This document shows, piece after piece, positions 9,324 to 17,906 of a stretch of 64,000 nucleotides of DNA. Below the pieces are notes generated by a model that worked only from the letters and a program-made list of their open reading frames with translations, was not told where the DNA came from and ran no database searches. This DNA is from Neorhizobium sp. UBA3556 (lineage in GTDB: Bacteria > Pseudomonadota > Alphaproteobacteria > Rhizobiales > Rhizobiaceae): contig DFNX01000016.1 in NCBI GenBank assembly GCA_002376235.1, positions 1,426,001-1,490,000 of the forward strand, in the 5' to 3' direction. How positions within the stretch are numbered: the stretch's first letter is position 1; every line of letters starts with the position of its first letter. The translations under genes and the position numbers were made by a program.

Positions 9324-10190
9324 ATGAAAAATAAAAACGTTGGTTACCTTTATGTCCTGCTGGCCATAACCATTTTTGCCGCACAGGACGGGTTATCCAA
9401 GTTTCTGGCCGAGAAATATCCGCTCATCGCCTTCACGATGATCCGCTTCTGGGCCTTTGCCGCCTTCGTCATCCTGTTTGCCGCCTTCTCGCCCGGCGGA
9501 TTGCGCCAGGCCTTCGTCACCCGCCGCCCTTTCCTGCAGATGCTGCGCGGCCCGCTTCTGATGCTCGAAATCATCCTCGTGGTTTACGCCTTCACCGCGG
9601 CCGGTCTCGCCATGACCACGGCCATCATGCAGGCGACACCGCTGATCATAACCGTCCTGTCTATCCCGCTGCTGGGTGAAAAGGTCGGCTGGCGGCGCGG
9701 TTTGGCTGTGCTCATCGGCCTCATCGGCGTGCTGGTCATCCTCAATCCGACCGGTATCGAATTCGGCATCCACCTCATCTGGCCGCTTCTGGGCGCTCTC
9801 TCCTTCGGTCTTTACGGCATCGCCACACGCGCCGTCGGCCGCGAGGATTCCGCAGTCACCAGCGTCCTCTATACCGGCGTTTTCGGCGCCATTGCCGCGA
9901 CCGCGATCGGCGTTTTCTACTGGACCCCGATCGCCATGGTGGACTGGCCAGCCCTCATCGCGCTGTGTATCTGCGGCACGCTCAGCCATTTCTTCCTGAT
10001 CAAGGCCTACAGCATATTAAGCGCGGTCGAAGTCCAGCCGCTGACATATCTGCAGATCGTCCTAAGCGTCGGCATCGCCACCTTCTTCTTTGGCGAAACG
10101 ATCACCACGAACATGGTTGTTGGTGCTGTCATCGTTGTCGCGGCAGGCCTGTTCACCGTCTTCCGAGAACACCGGCTCGGGATCAAGTAA
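9324..10190 (+). CDS. DMT-superfamily EamA transporter
   Basis: 288 aa, about ten hydrophobic helices arranged as two EamA repeats: the first starts YLYVLLAITIFAAQDGLSKF and the second starts IWPLLGALSFGLYGIATRAVG. Members export amino acids, metabolites or drugs across the inner membrane, and the substrate cannot be read. No strong Shine-Dalgarno precedes the ATG, so the start is less secure than the frame. A GT2 glycosyltransferase follows 97 bp downstream on the same strand but has no obvious functional link. Confidence 0.85.
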   Translation: MKNKNVGYLYVLLAITIFAAQDGLSKFLAEKYPLIAFTMIRFWAFAAFVILFAAFSPGGLRQAFVTRRPFLQMLRGPLLMLEIILVVYAFTAAGLAMTTAIMQATPLIITVLSIPLLGEKVGWRRGLAVLIGLIGVLVILNPTGIEFGIHLIWPLLGALSFGLYGIATRAVGREDSAVTSVLYTGVFGAIAATAIGVFYWTPIAMVDWPALIALCICGTLSHFFLIKAYSILSAVEVQPLTYLQIVLSVGIATFFFGETITTNMVVGAVIVVAAGLFTVFREHRLGIK

Positions 10191-10287
10191 GAACCAGCTT
10201 GCGCCAGCGAATATCTGTGGCGGCTAGAGCCATGATTTGACGCCGCAAAGTAATTCTATCTTAAGCGGCAAAATCTATTCTGGCCGC

Positions 10288-11304
10288 ATGACCAGAACCG
10301 AGCTCTCCGTCGTCGTTCCCTGCTTCAACGAAGAAGCTGTCCTGGAAGAGTTTGCCGGGCGGATGTCGCGGGCATGTTCTGCCGTCACCAGGGACTACGA
10401 GATCATCTTCGTCGATGATGGTTCTTCCGACTGCACCTGGCCTCTCATCGAGACACTCTCGCAAAACGACCCCCGCATCGTCGGCGTGCAGCTTTTCCGC
10501 AATCACGGACATCAGCTGGCAGCCACCGCGGGGCTTTCTCTTGCAAACGGCGAACGAGTGCTGTTGATCGACGCCGACCTTCAGGACCCGCCGGAATTGC
10601 TGCCATCCATGGCCAAGCTCATGGATGAGGGGTTTGACGTCGTTTACGGAAAACGCATAGCCCGCGCCGGAGAAACCACATTCAAGCGTCTGACGGCATC
10701 GGTCTTCTACCGCCTGCTGAACAGACTGTCCTCCGTGCCGATTCCTGAAGATACCGGTGATTTCAGGTTGATGTCCCGCCCTGTCGTCGACATTCTCAAC
10801 AACATGCCCGAGCGGCACCGGTTCATTCGCGGCATGGTCAGCTGGATCGGTGGCAGGCAGGCGACTTTCCCCTATGCGCGGGATGCGCGTTTTGCTGGCG
10901 AGACCAAATATCCGCTGCGCAAGATGATCTCGCTCGCGATTGACGCCCTGACGAGCTTCTCCACCAAGCCACTGCGCGCCGCCGTCTGGCTCGGTCTCAT
11001 ATCGTCGCTTTTCGCCTTTGCTATTCTGATCTACGCCGTCGTCCAGTGGGCCGCCGGCAATGTCGTTCCGGGCTGGGCGAGCTCCGTTGTCGCGATCTCC
11101 TTCTTCTCCGGCACGCAGCTCTTCGTCATGGGCGTCTTTGGCGAATATCTCGGCCGTGTCGTCCAGGAGGTCAAAGGCCGGCCTCTGTTCACCATCGGCA
11201 AGATCTGCCGCAACGACGCCAAGGCGGAACTCTCGGGCGATGTAAAGAAGCTGCAAAAGGCCGTGACCGAATACGAACGATCCGACAAACGCGTGTCTCG
11301 CTAG
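10288..11304 (+). CDS. GT2 glycosyltransferase, dolichyl/undecaprenyl-phosphate sugar synthase type (GtrB/DPM-like)
   Basis: 338 aa from ATG 10288 (MTRTELSVVVPCFNEE). The frame is open 17 codons further up. The GT-A fold shows VVVPCFNEE, IIFVDDGSSD and the metal site LIDADLQDPPEL. Two C-terminal membrane helices (AAVWLGLISSLFAFAILIYAVV and the segment around FFSGTQLFVMGVFGEYLGRV) match the GtrB/ArnC/DPM1 type, which loads a sugar from a nucleotide donor onto a lipid phosphate at the inner face of the membrane. Nine bp downstream lies a polytopic membrane protein, so the pair may act together: one makes the lipid-linked sugar and the other transfers it outside. The sugar is unknown. Confidence 0.85.
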   Translation: MTRTELSVVVPCFNEEAVLEEFAGRMSRACSAVTRDYEIIFVDDGSSDCTWPLIETLSQNDPRIVGVQLFRNHGHQLAATAGLSLANGERVLLIDADLQDPPELLPSMAKLMDEGFDVVYGKRIARAGETTFKRLTASVFYRLLNRLSSVPIPEDTGDFRLMSRPVVDILNNMPERHRFIRGMVSWIGGRQATFPYARDARFAGETKYPLRKMISLAIDALTSFSTKPLRAAVWLGLISSLFAFAILIYAVVQWAAGNVVPGWASSVVAISFFSGTQLFVMGVFGEYLGRVVQEVKGRPLFTIGKICRNDAKAELSGDVKKLQKAVTEYERSDKRVSR

Positions 11305-11313
11305 GGAGCCGGG

Positions 11314-12969
11314 ATGACGATGACATCGGGAACGAATGACATCGGGGCGACGACGGCTGGCAAAAACACGGCAAGCCGCGTTTTAGATAGGCGGATCGCA
11401 GCCCTGATCGTGCTGGCTGCCCTGATCTCGCTGATCCCTATCCTGTCGGTGCGTTTTCCGCCGATGACCGATTATGCCAATCACTATGTGCGGCTCTGGC
11501 TTCTGGCAGGCGGCATCGACCGGCCGTTCATGGCCCGGTTCTATGAGATAGACTGGAATGTCGCCTGGACCAATATCGCCATCGATCTTTTGGCCTTCGC
11601 GCTCGGCAAGATCGCAACGATGAATTTCATCGCTCCCTTCATTTTAGGACTGGCGCTTCTCTTGCCGCCGATCGGTGTCACGCTGCTCAACCGCAGGCTC
11701 TTCGGCGGTTTTCACTGGTGGCAGTTGCTGTGCTTCGTGCTGGCCTGGAATGCCGTCTTTCTATTCGGCTTCTTGAGCTTTTCGATCAGCCTCGGTCTGG
11801 CGCTGATCTTTGCCTATGCTGACGAGTGCCTGAAGCATCGCGGAGCGGTGGTCTCCATTCCACTCCGGGTCGCCTGCGCGGCAATCCTGCTCACCGCCCA
11901 CCCGTTCGGCCTGCTTTTCTACACCATCCTGTTGGCCGCCTTGGCTTTCGGCCCCTCGGCCTCTCCCTTCAGACAAGGCAAGGCCTTCGCCACCGCCATC
12001 GGCCGGGTCATTTTTGCTGTCGCCCCCGTCTTCCTGCCGCTGGCCACCTTCCTCCTGTTCGGTCCGTCACTGCCCGGTCAGAAGAATGTGCCTCTGCTCG
12101 ACAGCCTTTACTGGCACGAGCTATCGATCATGCGCTCGATAAATGTCCTGCTCACCTATTTCAGGACCTATGACATACGCATCGACATGGTCTACTTGAT
12201 GCTCTTCATGGTGTTGGTCAGGGAAACCGCGCGACACAAGCTTATCACGGTCCATTGGGGCCTTGTTCTTGCCGCGATCGTTACCGGTCTTTTGTCGATG
12301 CTCATGCCCAGCCAAGCCTTCGATACCGGCGGCATGGATGTTCGCCTGCCATGCATGATGACGCTTGCCGCGGTTGCAGGATTGAGGCCGGAAATAAAAG
12401 GCCGGCTACAATCGCTCGCCCTTCCGGCTGTATTTCTCCTGATCGTCTGCCGCACGGCCTTCGTCGAATATGTCTGGCTTCACCGCAATGCAGATGTCGC
12501 AGCCGTGGAACGTGCCCTAGAACACGTTGAGCCGGGTGGGGCAATCCTTCCGGTCCAGCCTCGTTTGACCCCGGAAGAAATCGGCAGCATGCCGGTCGGG
12601 CGCCTCGTCGGCGGCAAATTCCCCAGCTTCATTCACCACCCTGCAATTGCAAGCTTCGAGCGGGATGCCTTCATGCCTTACCTGTTCACCGCAGCCGGCA
12701 AACAGCCTCTGCGGGTCAAAGAGCCATGGAGCGAAATCGCGGTGCCTGAAGGAGCGCCGCTCCTGACCGAAGAACTCACCGAGCCGGCCCCCTATTATGC
12801 GCCCTATATGGCGGACTGGAAAAACCGCTTCGACTATATCCTGCTCGTCAATGCGGACATGAGCGCCCCGGACAATACGATGCCGGCATTCGACACCGTT
12901 CATCTTGTTGCCGACGAAGGCTTTGCCCGCCTTTACCGCATCGGTCATCCGAAGCCGGCACGCCAATAG
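11314..12969 (+). CDS. Polytopic membrane protein, possible GT-C-type sugar transferase
   Basis: 551 aa with roughly ten hydrophobic segments in the first ~400 residues and a soluble C-terminal part of ~150. The first periplasmic loop, after the first helix, carries acidic and histidine residues (MTDYANHYVRLW, then FYEIDWN), where GT-C transferases keep catalytic Asp/Glu. I do not recognise a named family. The 9-bp spacing from the GtrB-like gene and the GGGAG just upstream indicate one operon, which suggests GtrC-like transfer of a lipid-linked sugar to a surface polysaccharide. That is inference from context. It ends 4 bp from a convergent kinase gene. Confidence 0.6.
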   Translation: MTMTSGTNDIGATTAGKNTASRVLDRRIAALIVLAALISLIPILSVRFPPMTDYANHYVRLWLLAGGIDRPFMARFYEIDWNVAWTNIAIDLLAFALGKIATMNFIAPFILGLALLLPPIGVTLLNRRLFGGFHWWQLLCFVLAWNAVFLFGFLSFSISLGLALIFAYADECLKHRGAVVSIPLRVACAAILLTAHPFGLLFYTILLAALAFGPSASPFRQGKAFATAIGRVIFAVAPVFLPLATFLLFGPSLPGQKNVPLLDSLYWHELSIMRSINVLLTYFRTYDIRIDMVYLMLFMVLVRETARHKLITVHWGLVLAAIVTGLLSMLMPSQAFDTGGMDVRLPCMMTLAAVAGLRPEIKGRLQSLALPAVFLLIVCRTAFVEYVWLHRNADVAAVERALEHVEPGGAILPVQPRLTPEEIGSMPVGRLVGGKFPSFIHHPAIASFERDAFMPYLFTAAGKQPLRVKEPWSEIAVPEGAPLLTEELTEPAPYYAPYMADWKNRFDYILLVNADMSAPDNTMPAFDTVHLVADEGFARLYRIGHPKPARQ

Positions 12970-12973
12970 CCGC

Positions 12974-15052
12974 CTACTCCGAAAGCAGCTCCTTCACCTT
13001 TCGCGCAAAGGCATCGCTGAGAAACGGCTTGGTCATCACATGCATGCCGTGTTCCAGATGACCGTGGTTCAGCACGGCATTTTCGGCATAACCGGTCACG
13101 AACAGGATTCTGAAGTCCGGCCGCTCGGCACGTACCGCATCGGCCAGCTGCCGCCCGTTCATGCCACCCGGCAGGCCGACATCAGTGACCAGAAGGTCGA
13201 TCGGCTGACCCGAATTCATGATCTTCAACGCCGTCGGCCCGTCGCCTGCCTCAAGCACATGATAGCCCAGCTCTTCGAGTATCTCGACCGCAACCATTCG
13301 CACCAGCGGCTCGTCATCGACGACGAGGATCGTCTCGTTTTCGGCGGATCGCGGTGTCGCAGACACACCGGCGATATCCTCGTCGCCATCGTGATCGCCG
13401 AGATGACGCGGCAGGTAGATGCAGATCATCGTTCCCTTGCTCAGCTCCGAATAAATGCGCGCCGTTCCGCCGGATTGCCCGGCGAAACCATGCACCATGG
13501 AAAGGCCCAACCCCGTGCCTTTCCCGATCGGCTTGGTCGTGTAGAAGGGGTCGAAGGCGCGCTCGACGATTTCCGGCGACATGCCCGTGCCGGTATCGCT
13601 GACACACAGGGAAACATATTGTCCGGGGGCGAGGCCGCGTTGACGCGCAGTCCGCTCATCGAACCAGCGATTGGATGTCTCGATCGTCAGCTTGCCGCCG
13701 TCGGGCATCGCGTCGCGTGCATTGATGCACAGGTTGAGCAACGCATTTTCAAGCTGGCCGACATCGACGAATGTGGTCCACAGCCCACCGGCAAAGGCCG
13801 TTTCCACATGGATCGTAGGCCCGACGCTGCGGGTGATGAGGTCCTGCATGCCCGACACCAAACGATTGAGCAGCACCGGCTTCGGGTCGAGCGTCTGGCG
13901 GCGCGAAAACGCAAGCAGCCGCTGCGTCAGGCCGGCGGCGCGCTTGGCAGCCCCCTGCGCCCCGGTGATGTAACGGTCGAGATCGCTGATCCGCCCCTGC
14001 GCCAGCCGCGTCTGCATCAGTTCCAGCGAGCCGGAAATACCGGCCAGAAGATTGTTGAAGTCATGCGCCAGCCCACCGGTCAGCTGGCCGACAGCCTCCA
14101 TTTTCTGGGAGTGACGCAATTGCTCCTCCGAGCGCATCAGCTCGGCTGTGCGCGCCGCAACACGCTGCTCCAGCGTCTCGTTAAGCTGCGTCAGATCCGC
14201 GATCGCCTTGTCGCGTTCGGCCTCGACAGCGCGCCTCTCTTCGATGTCGATCAGCACGCCGGGAAAATTCAAGGCCTTGCCATCTGGCCCGAGTTCAACC
14301 CGGCCATTAGCTTCGAGCCAGTAATAATTGCCATCGTGCCGCTTCGTGCGATATTGGTGGATATAGGGGCCGCCGCGCTTCAACGCGTTGCCGATCGCCT
14401 CCATCAGTCCTGCCCTGTCATCCGGATGGACCGTTTCAACAACCTGGTCGAGCGTAAGATTGCTATGACCTAGAGCCGGATCGAGCCCGAAAGCGCTTGC
14501 CAGAGCATCATCGCCGGTAAAGCGGTCGGCCTGCACGTCCCAGAACCAGGTGCCGATGATCGCGCCTGCCGAGAGCGCGAGCTGCACCCGCTGGACGTTC
14601 CGCCGAGCGACTGACTCGCTGGCACGCAAGGCCTCCTCTGCGCGTTTGCGCGCGGTAATGTCACGGAACATCACCGAAACCTGCCTGAGGCTCGCCGGTT
14701 CGACGCGTGAACTCGACACCTCGATATGTCGGCCGATCGCCTCGAATTCCTGCTCGAAGCGAACCGTTTTACCGGTCCTCAACACCTCGCCGTAGAACGC
14801 GATCCATTTGTCCGCTGCATCCGGCTCTATCTCGCGAAGCCGTTTGCCGACGATATCGGCGATCCCCGTCTGCCGCTCATATCCGGAATTGGCCTCGATA
14901 TGCACATAGTCGCTGAGCGGACCATGCGGACCGTCGATGAACTCGATGATGCAGAAACCTTCGTCGATCGCCTCGAACAGAGCGCGGTACCGCGCCTCGC
15001 TGCGTAAAAGGGCATCGTCATCCTGAGGATGAAGCATTTCGTCAGAACTCAA
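12974..15052 (-). CDS. Hybrid sensor histidine kinase: PAS-PAS-HisKA-HATPase-receiver
   Basis: 692 aa from a TTG at 15052 with GAGGA in front; the first ATG is five codons in (15037). There are no membrane segments, so it is a cytoplasmic sensor. Two PAS modules (~20-140, starting YRALFEAIDEGFCIIEF, and ~155-280 with the PAC-type WLEANGRVELGPDG) lead through a coiled coil to the phospho-acceptor motif LAHDFNNLL. An HATPase with INARDAMPDGG and SDTGTGMSPE follows, then a C-terminal receiver whose phospho-acceptor is the Asp of LVTDVGLPGGM. Kinases with the HDFNNLL box and a fused receiver are abundant in rhizobia. Signal and partner are unknown, and no separate response regulator is adjacent. 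Confidence 0.88.
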   Translation of the reverse strand: MSSDEMLHPQDDDALLRSEARYRALFEAIDEGFCIIEFIDGPHGPLSDYVHIEANSGYERQTGIADIVGKRLREIEPDAADKWIAFYGEVLRTGKTVRFEQEFEAIGRHIEVSSSRVEPASLRQVSVMFRDITARKRAEEALRASESVARRNVQRVQLALSAGAIIGTWFWDVQADRFTGDDALASAFGLDPALGHSNLTLDQVVETVHPDDRAGLMEAIGNALKRGGPYIHQYRTKRHDGNYYWLEANGRVELGPDGKALNFPGVLIDIEERRAVEAERDKAIADLTQLNETLEQRVAARTAELMRSEEQLRHSQKMEAVGQLTGGLAHDFNNLLAGISGSLELMQTRLAQGRISDLDRYITGAQGAAKRAAGLTQRLLAFSRRQTLDPKPVLLNRLVSGMQDLITRSVGPTIHVETAFAGGLWTTFVDVGQLENALLNLCINARDAMPDGGKLTIETSNRWFDERTARQRGLAPGQYVSLCVSDTGTGMSPEIVERAFDPFYTTKPIGKGTGLGLSMVHGFAGQSGGTARIYSELSKGTMICIYLPRHLGDHDGDEDIAGVSATPRSAENETILVVDDEPLVRMVAVEILEELGYHVLEAGDGPTALKIMNSGQPIDLLVTDVGLPGGMNGRQLADAVRAERPDFRILFVTGYAENAVLNHGHLEHGMHVMTKPFLSDAFARKVKELLSE

Positions 15053-15128
15053 GGATCGATCCTCTAAAGCGCGATGAACGTGAATAGCATAACGCCGGAA
15101 GAAGGAAATCGGTTGCTAATGGAGCCTT

Positions 15129-15734
15129 TTACGATTTTGCGCGCAATCCATCCGCCATCAGCGAAAAAGCCTCCACCGCCTTCGGCAGGACCTCGGCCGG
15201 ATTGTCGCTCGCCGCTACCCAGAGCGCGGCATTGAGCGCAGCACCGTTGAGCAAGCGCGACGCTGCCTCGACATCAACGGGCTTCATCACCCCGCTCTCG
15301 ACCATTGCCCGCACGCCCTTGCGCGTCTCGGCAAGGCAGCTGTTCTGGCTCGGCCATTGCGACGGATCACCCAGCACCGCCGGCCCGTCGAGCAGCACGA
15401 TCCGCTGGATTTCGGGATCGAGCGCCATCTCGATATAGGCTGCACCTTCGGCCAGCAACGCCTGCCAGATATCACCCTCGCCGCTGGCGGCGCTCTTCGC
15501 GCCGATCTCACGCGCCCGCGCTGCCATTTCCCCGTCGAGCTGATCGACGACCGCCGCCAGCAGCCCGCGCTTGTCGCCAAAGTTATGGTAGAGCGCCCCG
15601 CGCGTCAGGCCTGCATCGGCCGTCAGTTCGTCCATAGAGGCATTCGCATACCCCTTGTCCGCAAAGGCCTTGCGCGCCGCCGCGATCAGTTTCGCACGGT
15701 TCTCCTCCATCTTTTCCAGACGCTTTCCAGCCAT
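15129..15734 (-). CDS. TetR-family transcriptional repressor
   Basis: 201 aa. The ATG at 15734 (MAGKRLEKMEENRAK) has GGAG at 7 nt, so the longer TTG-started reading is rejected. The N-terminal helix-turn-helix is typical: IAAARKAFADKGYANASMDE then LTRGALYHNFGDKRGLL. The C-terminal half is the ligand-binding helical domain (EGDIWQALLAEGAAYIEMAL). Three copies of one palindromic site lie directly upstream in the divergent gap shared with a Rid-family gene, so it very probably represses itself and that gene. The ligand is unknown. Confidence 0.88.
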   Translation of the reverse strand: MAGKRLEKMEENRAKLIAAARKAFADKGYANASMDELTADAGLTRGALYHNFGDKRGLLAAVVDQLDGEMAARAREIGAKSAASGEGDIWQALLAEGAAYIEMALDPEIQRIVLLDGPAVLGDPSQWPSQNSCLAETRKGVRAMVESGVMKPVDVEAASRLLNGAALNAALWVAASDNPAEVLPKAVEAFSLMADGLRAKS

Positions 15735-15753
15735 GCAGGACTCCAATTTTCAG

Positions 15754-15816
15754 ATACGCACCGTATATGAACTTGACATACGGCTCGTATGTGACCACTT
15801 TACATACGAGCCGTAT
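15754..15816. promoter_or_regulatory. Triple TetR-type operator, ATACG-N3-CGTAT
   Basis: Three 13-bp palindromes, ATACGCACCGTAT (15754-15766), ATACGGCTCGTAT (15778-15790) and ATACGAGCCGTAT (15804-15816), are spaced 24 and 26 bp start to start. The second and third also form a perfect 14-bp inverted repeat with each other. They lie between the tetR start (15734, minus) and the Rid-family start (15894, plus). Confidence 0.85.
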
Positions 15817-15893
15817 ATCAAATTCGACCCCGGCTTGTGAAGCCGCATTCCATCGGGTGCGCAATTGTTGACACAGCAGAGAAAGGTCTGATC

Positions 15894-16292
15894 ATGACAA
15901 AACGCGAAACCATTTTCCCGCCGAACCGCCACGCCCTGTATGAACAGCATGGCTATTCCGCCGCCATCCGTTCAGGCGATCTCCTGTTCGTCTCCGGCCA
16001 GGGCGGCAGCCGCGAGGACGGCACGCCCGAACCGGACTTCAAGGCCCAGGTCGAACTCGCCTTCGACAATCTTAAGGCTGTCCTGAAAGCCGCAGGCGCC
16101 GGGCTCGACGACATTATCGACGTCACCACCTTCCATACCGACCCCGAAAACCAGTTCGGCACCATCATGGAAGTGAAGAACCGGATTTTCCCGGCGGCTC
16201 CCTACCCGAATTGGACGGCGGTTGGCACAACCTGGCTTTCCGGCTTCGATTTCGAGATCAAGGTCATCGCCCGCGTTCCACAATCGGCCTGA
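15894..16292 (+). CDS. RidA/YjgF-family protein (non-canonical)
   Basis: 132 aa from ATG 15894 (MTKRETIFPPNRHALYEQ), with GAAAGGT upstream. The family pattern is clear: YSAAIRSGDLLFVSGQGG, LDDIIDVTTFH and FEIKVIARV at the end. Canonical RidA removes toxic enamine/imine intermediates and uses an arginine in a P-x-R-x-x-V segment. Here that segment reads YPNWTAVG with no arginine, so classical 2-aminoacrylate deaminase activity is doubtful and another Rid subgroup is likely. Its position divergent from a TetR gene with shared operators suggests it is induced by the TetR ligand. Confidence 0.85.
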   Translation: MTKRETIFPPNRHALYEQHGYSAAIRSGDLLFVSGQGGSREDGTPEPDFKAQVELAFDNLKAVLKAAGAGLDDIIDVTTFHTDPENQFGTIMEVKNRIFPAAPYPNWTAVGTTWLSGFDFEIKVIARVPQSA

Positions 16293-16708
16293 CACATCGT
16301 CTACGCGCGGGCCCGCAAGATATCACGCAAACAATGAGCGGGGATGATACGACCCGATCTGGAAATTATTCGCCTTGTCCCGAAAGGACTTGGCCCGAAT
16401 GCCGGGTCCATTTCATCCTCGCTGCCGGAAGCGGCGCGACAATCTCCCCGTCATCGGATGGGAACCGGCCTCGCGAACCGGCCCTCGTTCAACGGGTCGC
16501 AGACCGGTTTCCGATGATGGTCGAGAAATATGGTCAAACGGGAACTGACAAGTCCCGGTAAGACCAGATGAACCGGCCGGGGCAGGCAGACAAAAATCTA
16601 CCTCATACCCCAATACCCACTGCCTGCCCCATTCCCGCTTCAACCACGCTGGCGTTGCCTGCGTGGGCATAGTGGTTTGCGGCCCCCTCTGGCTCGCCCC
16701 CCAAACCA
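16293..16708. other. 416-bp intergenic region rich in inverted repeats
   Basis: No convincing gene. It contains GGGGCAGGCAG (16579-16589) with its exact reverse complement at 16620-16630, a CCACGC/GCGTGG hairpin, a bulged CGGGAACT/AGTCCCG hairpin near 16540, and the terminator at 16669-16712. Direct copies of GAACCGGCC occur near 16461 and 16475. It could be a degenerate palindromic repeat cluster or a structured RNA. Confidence 0.5.
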
Positions 16709-16712
16709 CTAT
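16669..16712 (-). terminator. Hairpin at the 3' end of the 3-hydroxyisobutyryl-CoA hydrolase-like gene
   Basis: Perfect 11-bp arms, ATAGTGGTTTG (16669-16679) and CAAACCACTAT (16702-16712), enclose a G/C-rich 22-nt loop. The stem overlaps the TAG stop codon at 16709-16711. No T-run follows on the minus strand, so it may act by stabilising the mRNA 3' end. Confidence 0.55.
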
Positions 16713-17788
16713 AACCGATGATCCGCAAACAGCGGCGCATGCCCGCCGACGAAATACCGATCCAACTCCGCCTCGGTCACCTCGGCCAGCGTCGCCGGCT
16801 GCCATTGCGGATTGCGGTCCTTGTCGATTACAGCGGCGCGCACGCCCTCGTAGAAATCGCGGTTGCGCAAAAGCTCGGATGCGACGGTGAACTCCCGCTC
16901 CAGGCATTCCACCAGGCTCGAACTTTTCCGCCCGGCGCGCAGCAATCTCAGTGTCAGTTTGAGGCTCGTCGGGGAACGCTTGGCGATCACGCCTCGGGTA
17001 AACTCGGCAAACTCGCCTTCTTCCCTGTCCAATTCCGCAAGAATCTCTTCCACGGTATCGAAGGAAAACACCCGGTCGATCAGTGCCCGCTGCCCTTCGA
17101 GCCGGCTTTCGCCCGGCGCAGTCGCAAACCGGCCGATCAGCGCCGCGACATCTGCGTCCGACGCTCCTCCACCGACCGCGCCCAAGGCCTCAATCAACTC
17201 AGCAAGCCGTTCCGACGGCACATGGTAATCCGCAAACCCGGCATAGATCGCATCCGCTGCACCGACGATCTCGCCGGTCAGGCCCATCCAGGTTCCCACC
17301 TCACCCGGCGCACGCGGCAGAAGCCACGTTGCACCTACATCCGGCACGTAACCGATCCCGGTTTCCGGCATGGCGAGTTTCGTCCGTTCGGTAACGATCC
17401 GGTGCCTGCCATGCGAGGCAACGCCGACGCCGCCGCCCATGACGATACCGTCCATCAGCGCCACATAGGGCTTCGGGTAACGCGCGATCGTGTAGTTGAT
17501 CGGAAATTCCTCGCGCCAGAACCGCGTCACTTCCGGATCACCGGCCTTGCCAAGCTGATAAATGTCTCGGATGTCGCCGCCGGCGCAGAGGCCGCGCTCG
17601 CCTTCTCCCGTCAGGATGACGCAGGAGATCGCCGCATCCTCAACGAAGCGCTCCATCGCCGGTTTCATCGCATGCACCATGGCAAGGTTGAGGCTGTTCA
17701 GCGCCCTGGGCCGGTTAAGCCGCATGATCGCCGCCGACCCGATACGGTCAAAAAGGATTTCTTCGGTCTGAACTGTGCTGTCGCTCAT
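16709..17788 (-). CDS. 3-hydroxyisobutyryl-CoA hydrolase / enoyl-CoA hydratase-like protein
   Basis: 359 aa, the length of the 3-hydroxyisobutyryl-CoA hydrolase branch; plain enoyl-CoA hydratases are ~260 aa. The crotonase core shows GLCAGGDIRDIY (oxyanion hole), MDGIVMGGGVGVASHG and the catalytic-Glu region MPETGIGYVPDVGATWLLP. The extended C-terminus (FTRGVIAKRSPTSLKLTLRLL) is specific to this branch. It would release 3-hydroxyisobutyrate in valine breakdown. No other valine-pathway gene is adjacent. Single-gene unit, ATG at 17788. Confidence 0.85.
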   Translation of the reverse strand: MSDSTVQTEEILFDRIGSAAIMRLNRPRALNSLNLAMVHAMKPAMERFVEDAAISCVILTGEGERGLCAGGDIRDIYQLGKAGDPEVTRFWREEFPINYTIARYPKPYVALMDGIVMGGGVGVASHGRHRIVTERTKLAMPETGIGYVPDVGATWLLPRAPGEVGTWMGLTGEIVGAADAIYAGFADYHVPSERLAELIEALGAVGGGASDADVAALIGRFATAPGESRLEGQRALIDRVFSFDTVEEILAELDREEGEFAEFTRGVIAKRSPTSLKLTLRLLRAGRKSSSLVECLEREFTVASELLRNRDFYEGVRAAVIDKDRNPQWQPATLAEVTEAELDRYFVGGHAPLFADHRL

Positions 17789-17906
17789 GCCTGCCTCGGG
17801 GTGTCATTGAGTATCCCCGATCATAACGGGCGGCAAAGCGGTGAGGCCAGAGATAATATCGGGCATGATTGCCGCATTGGGGGGTATGGGGGCTCGTAGC
17901 GCCCCC

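Noticed and set aside
12905..14473. 522-codon plus-strand frame
   Set aside because: Antisense to the hybrid kinase gene, whose catalytic motifs are intact. No protein-like pattern.
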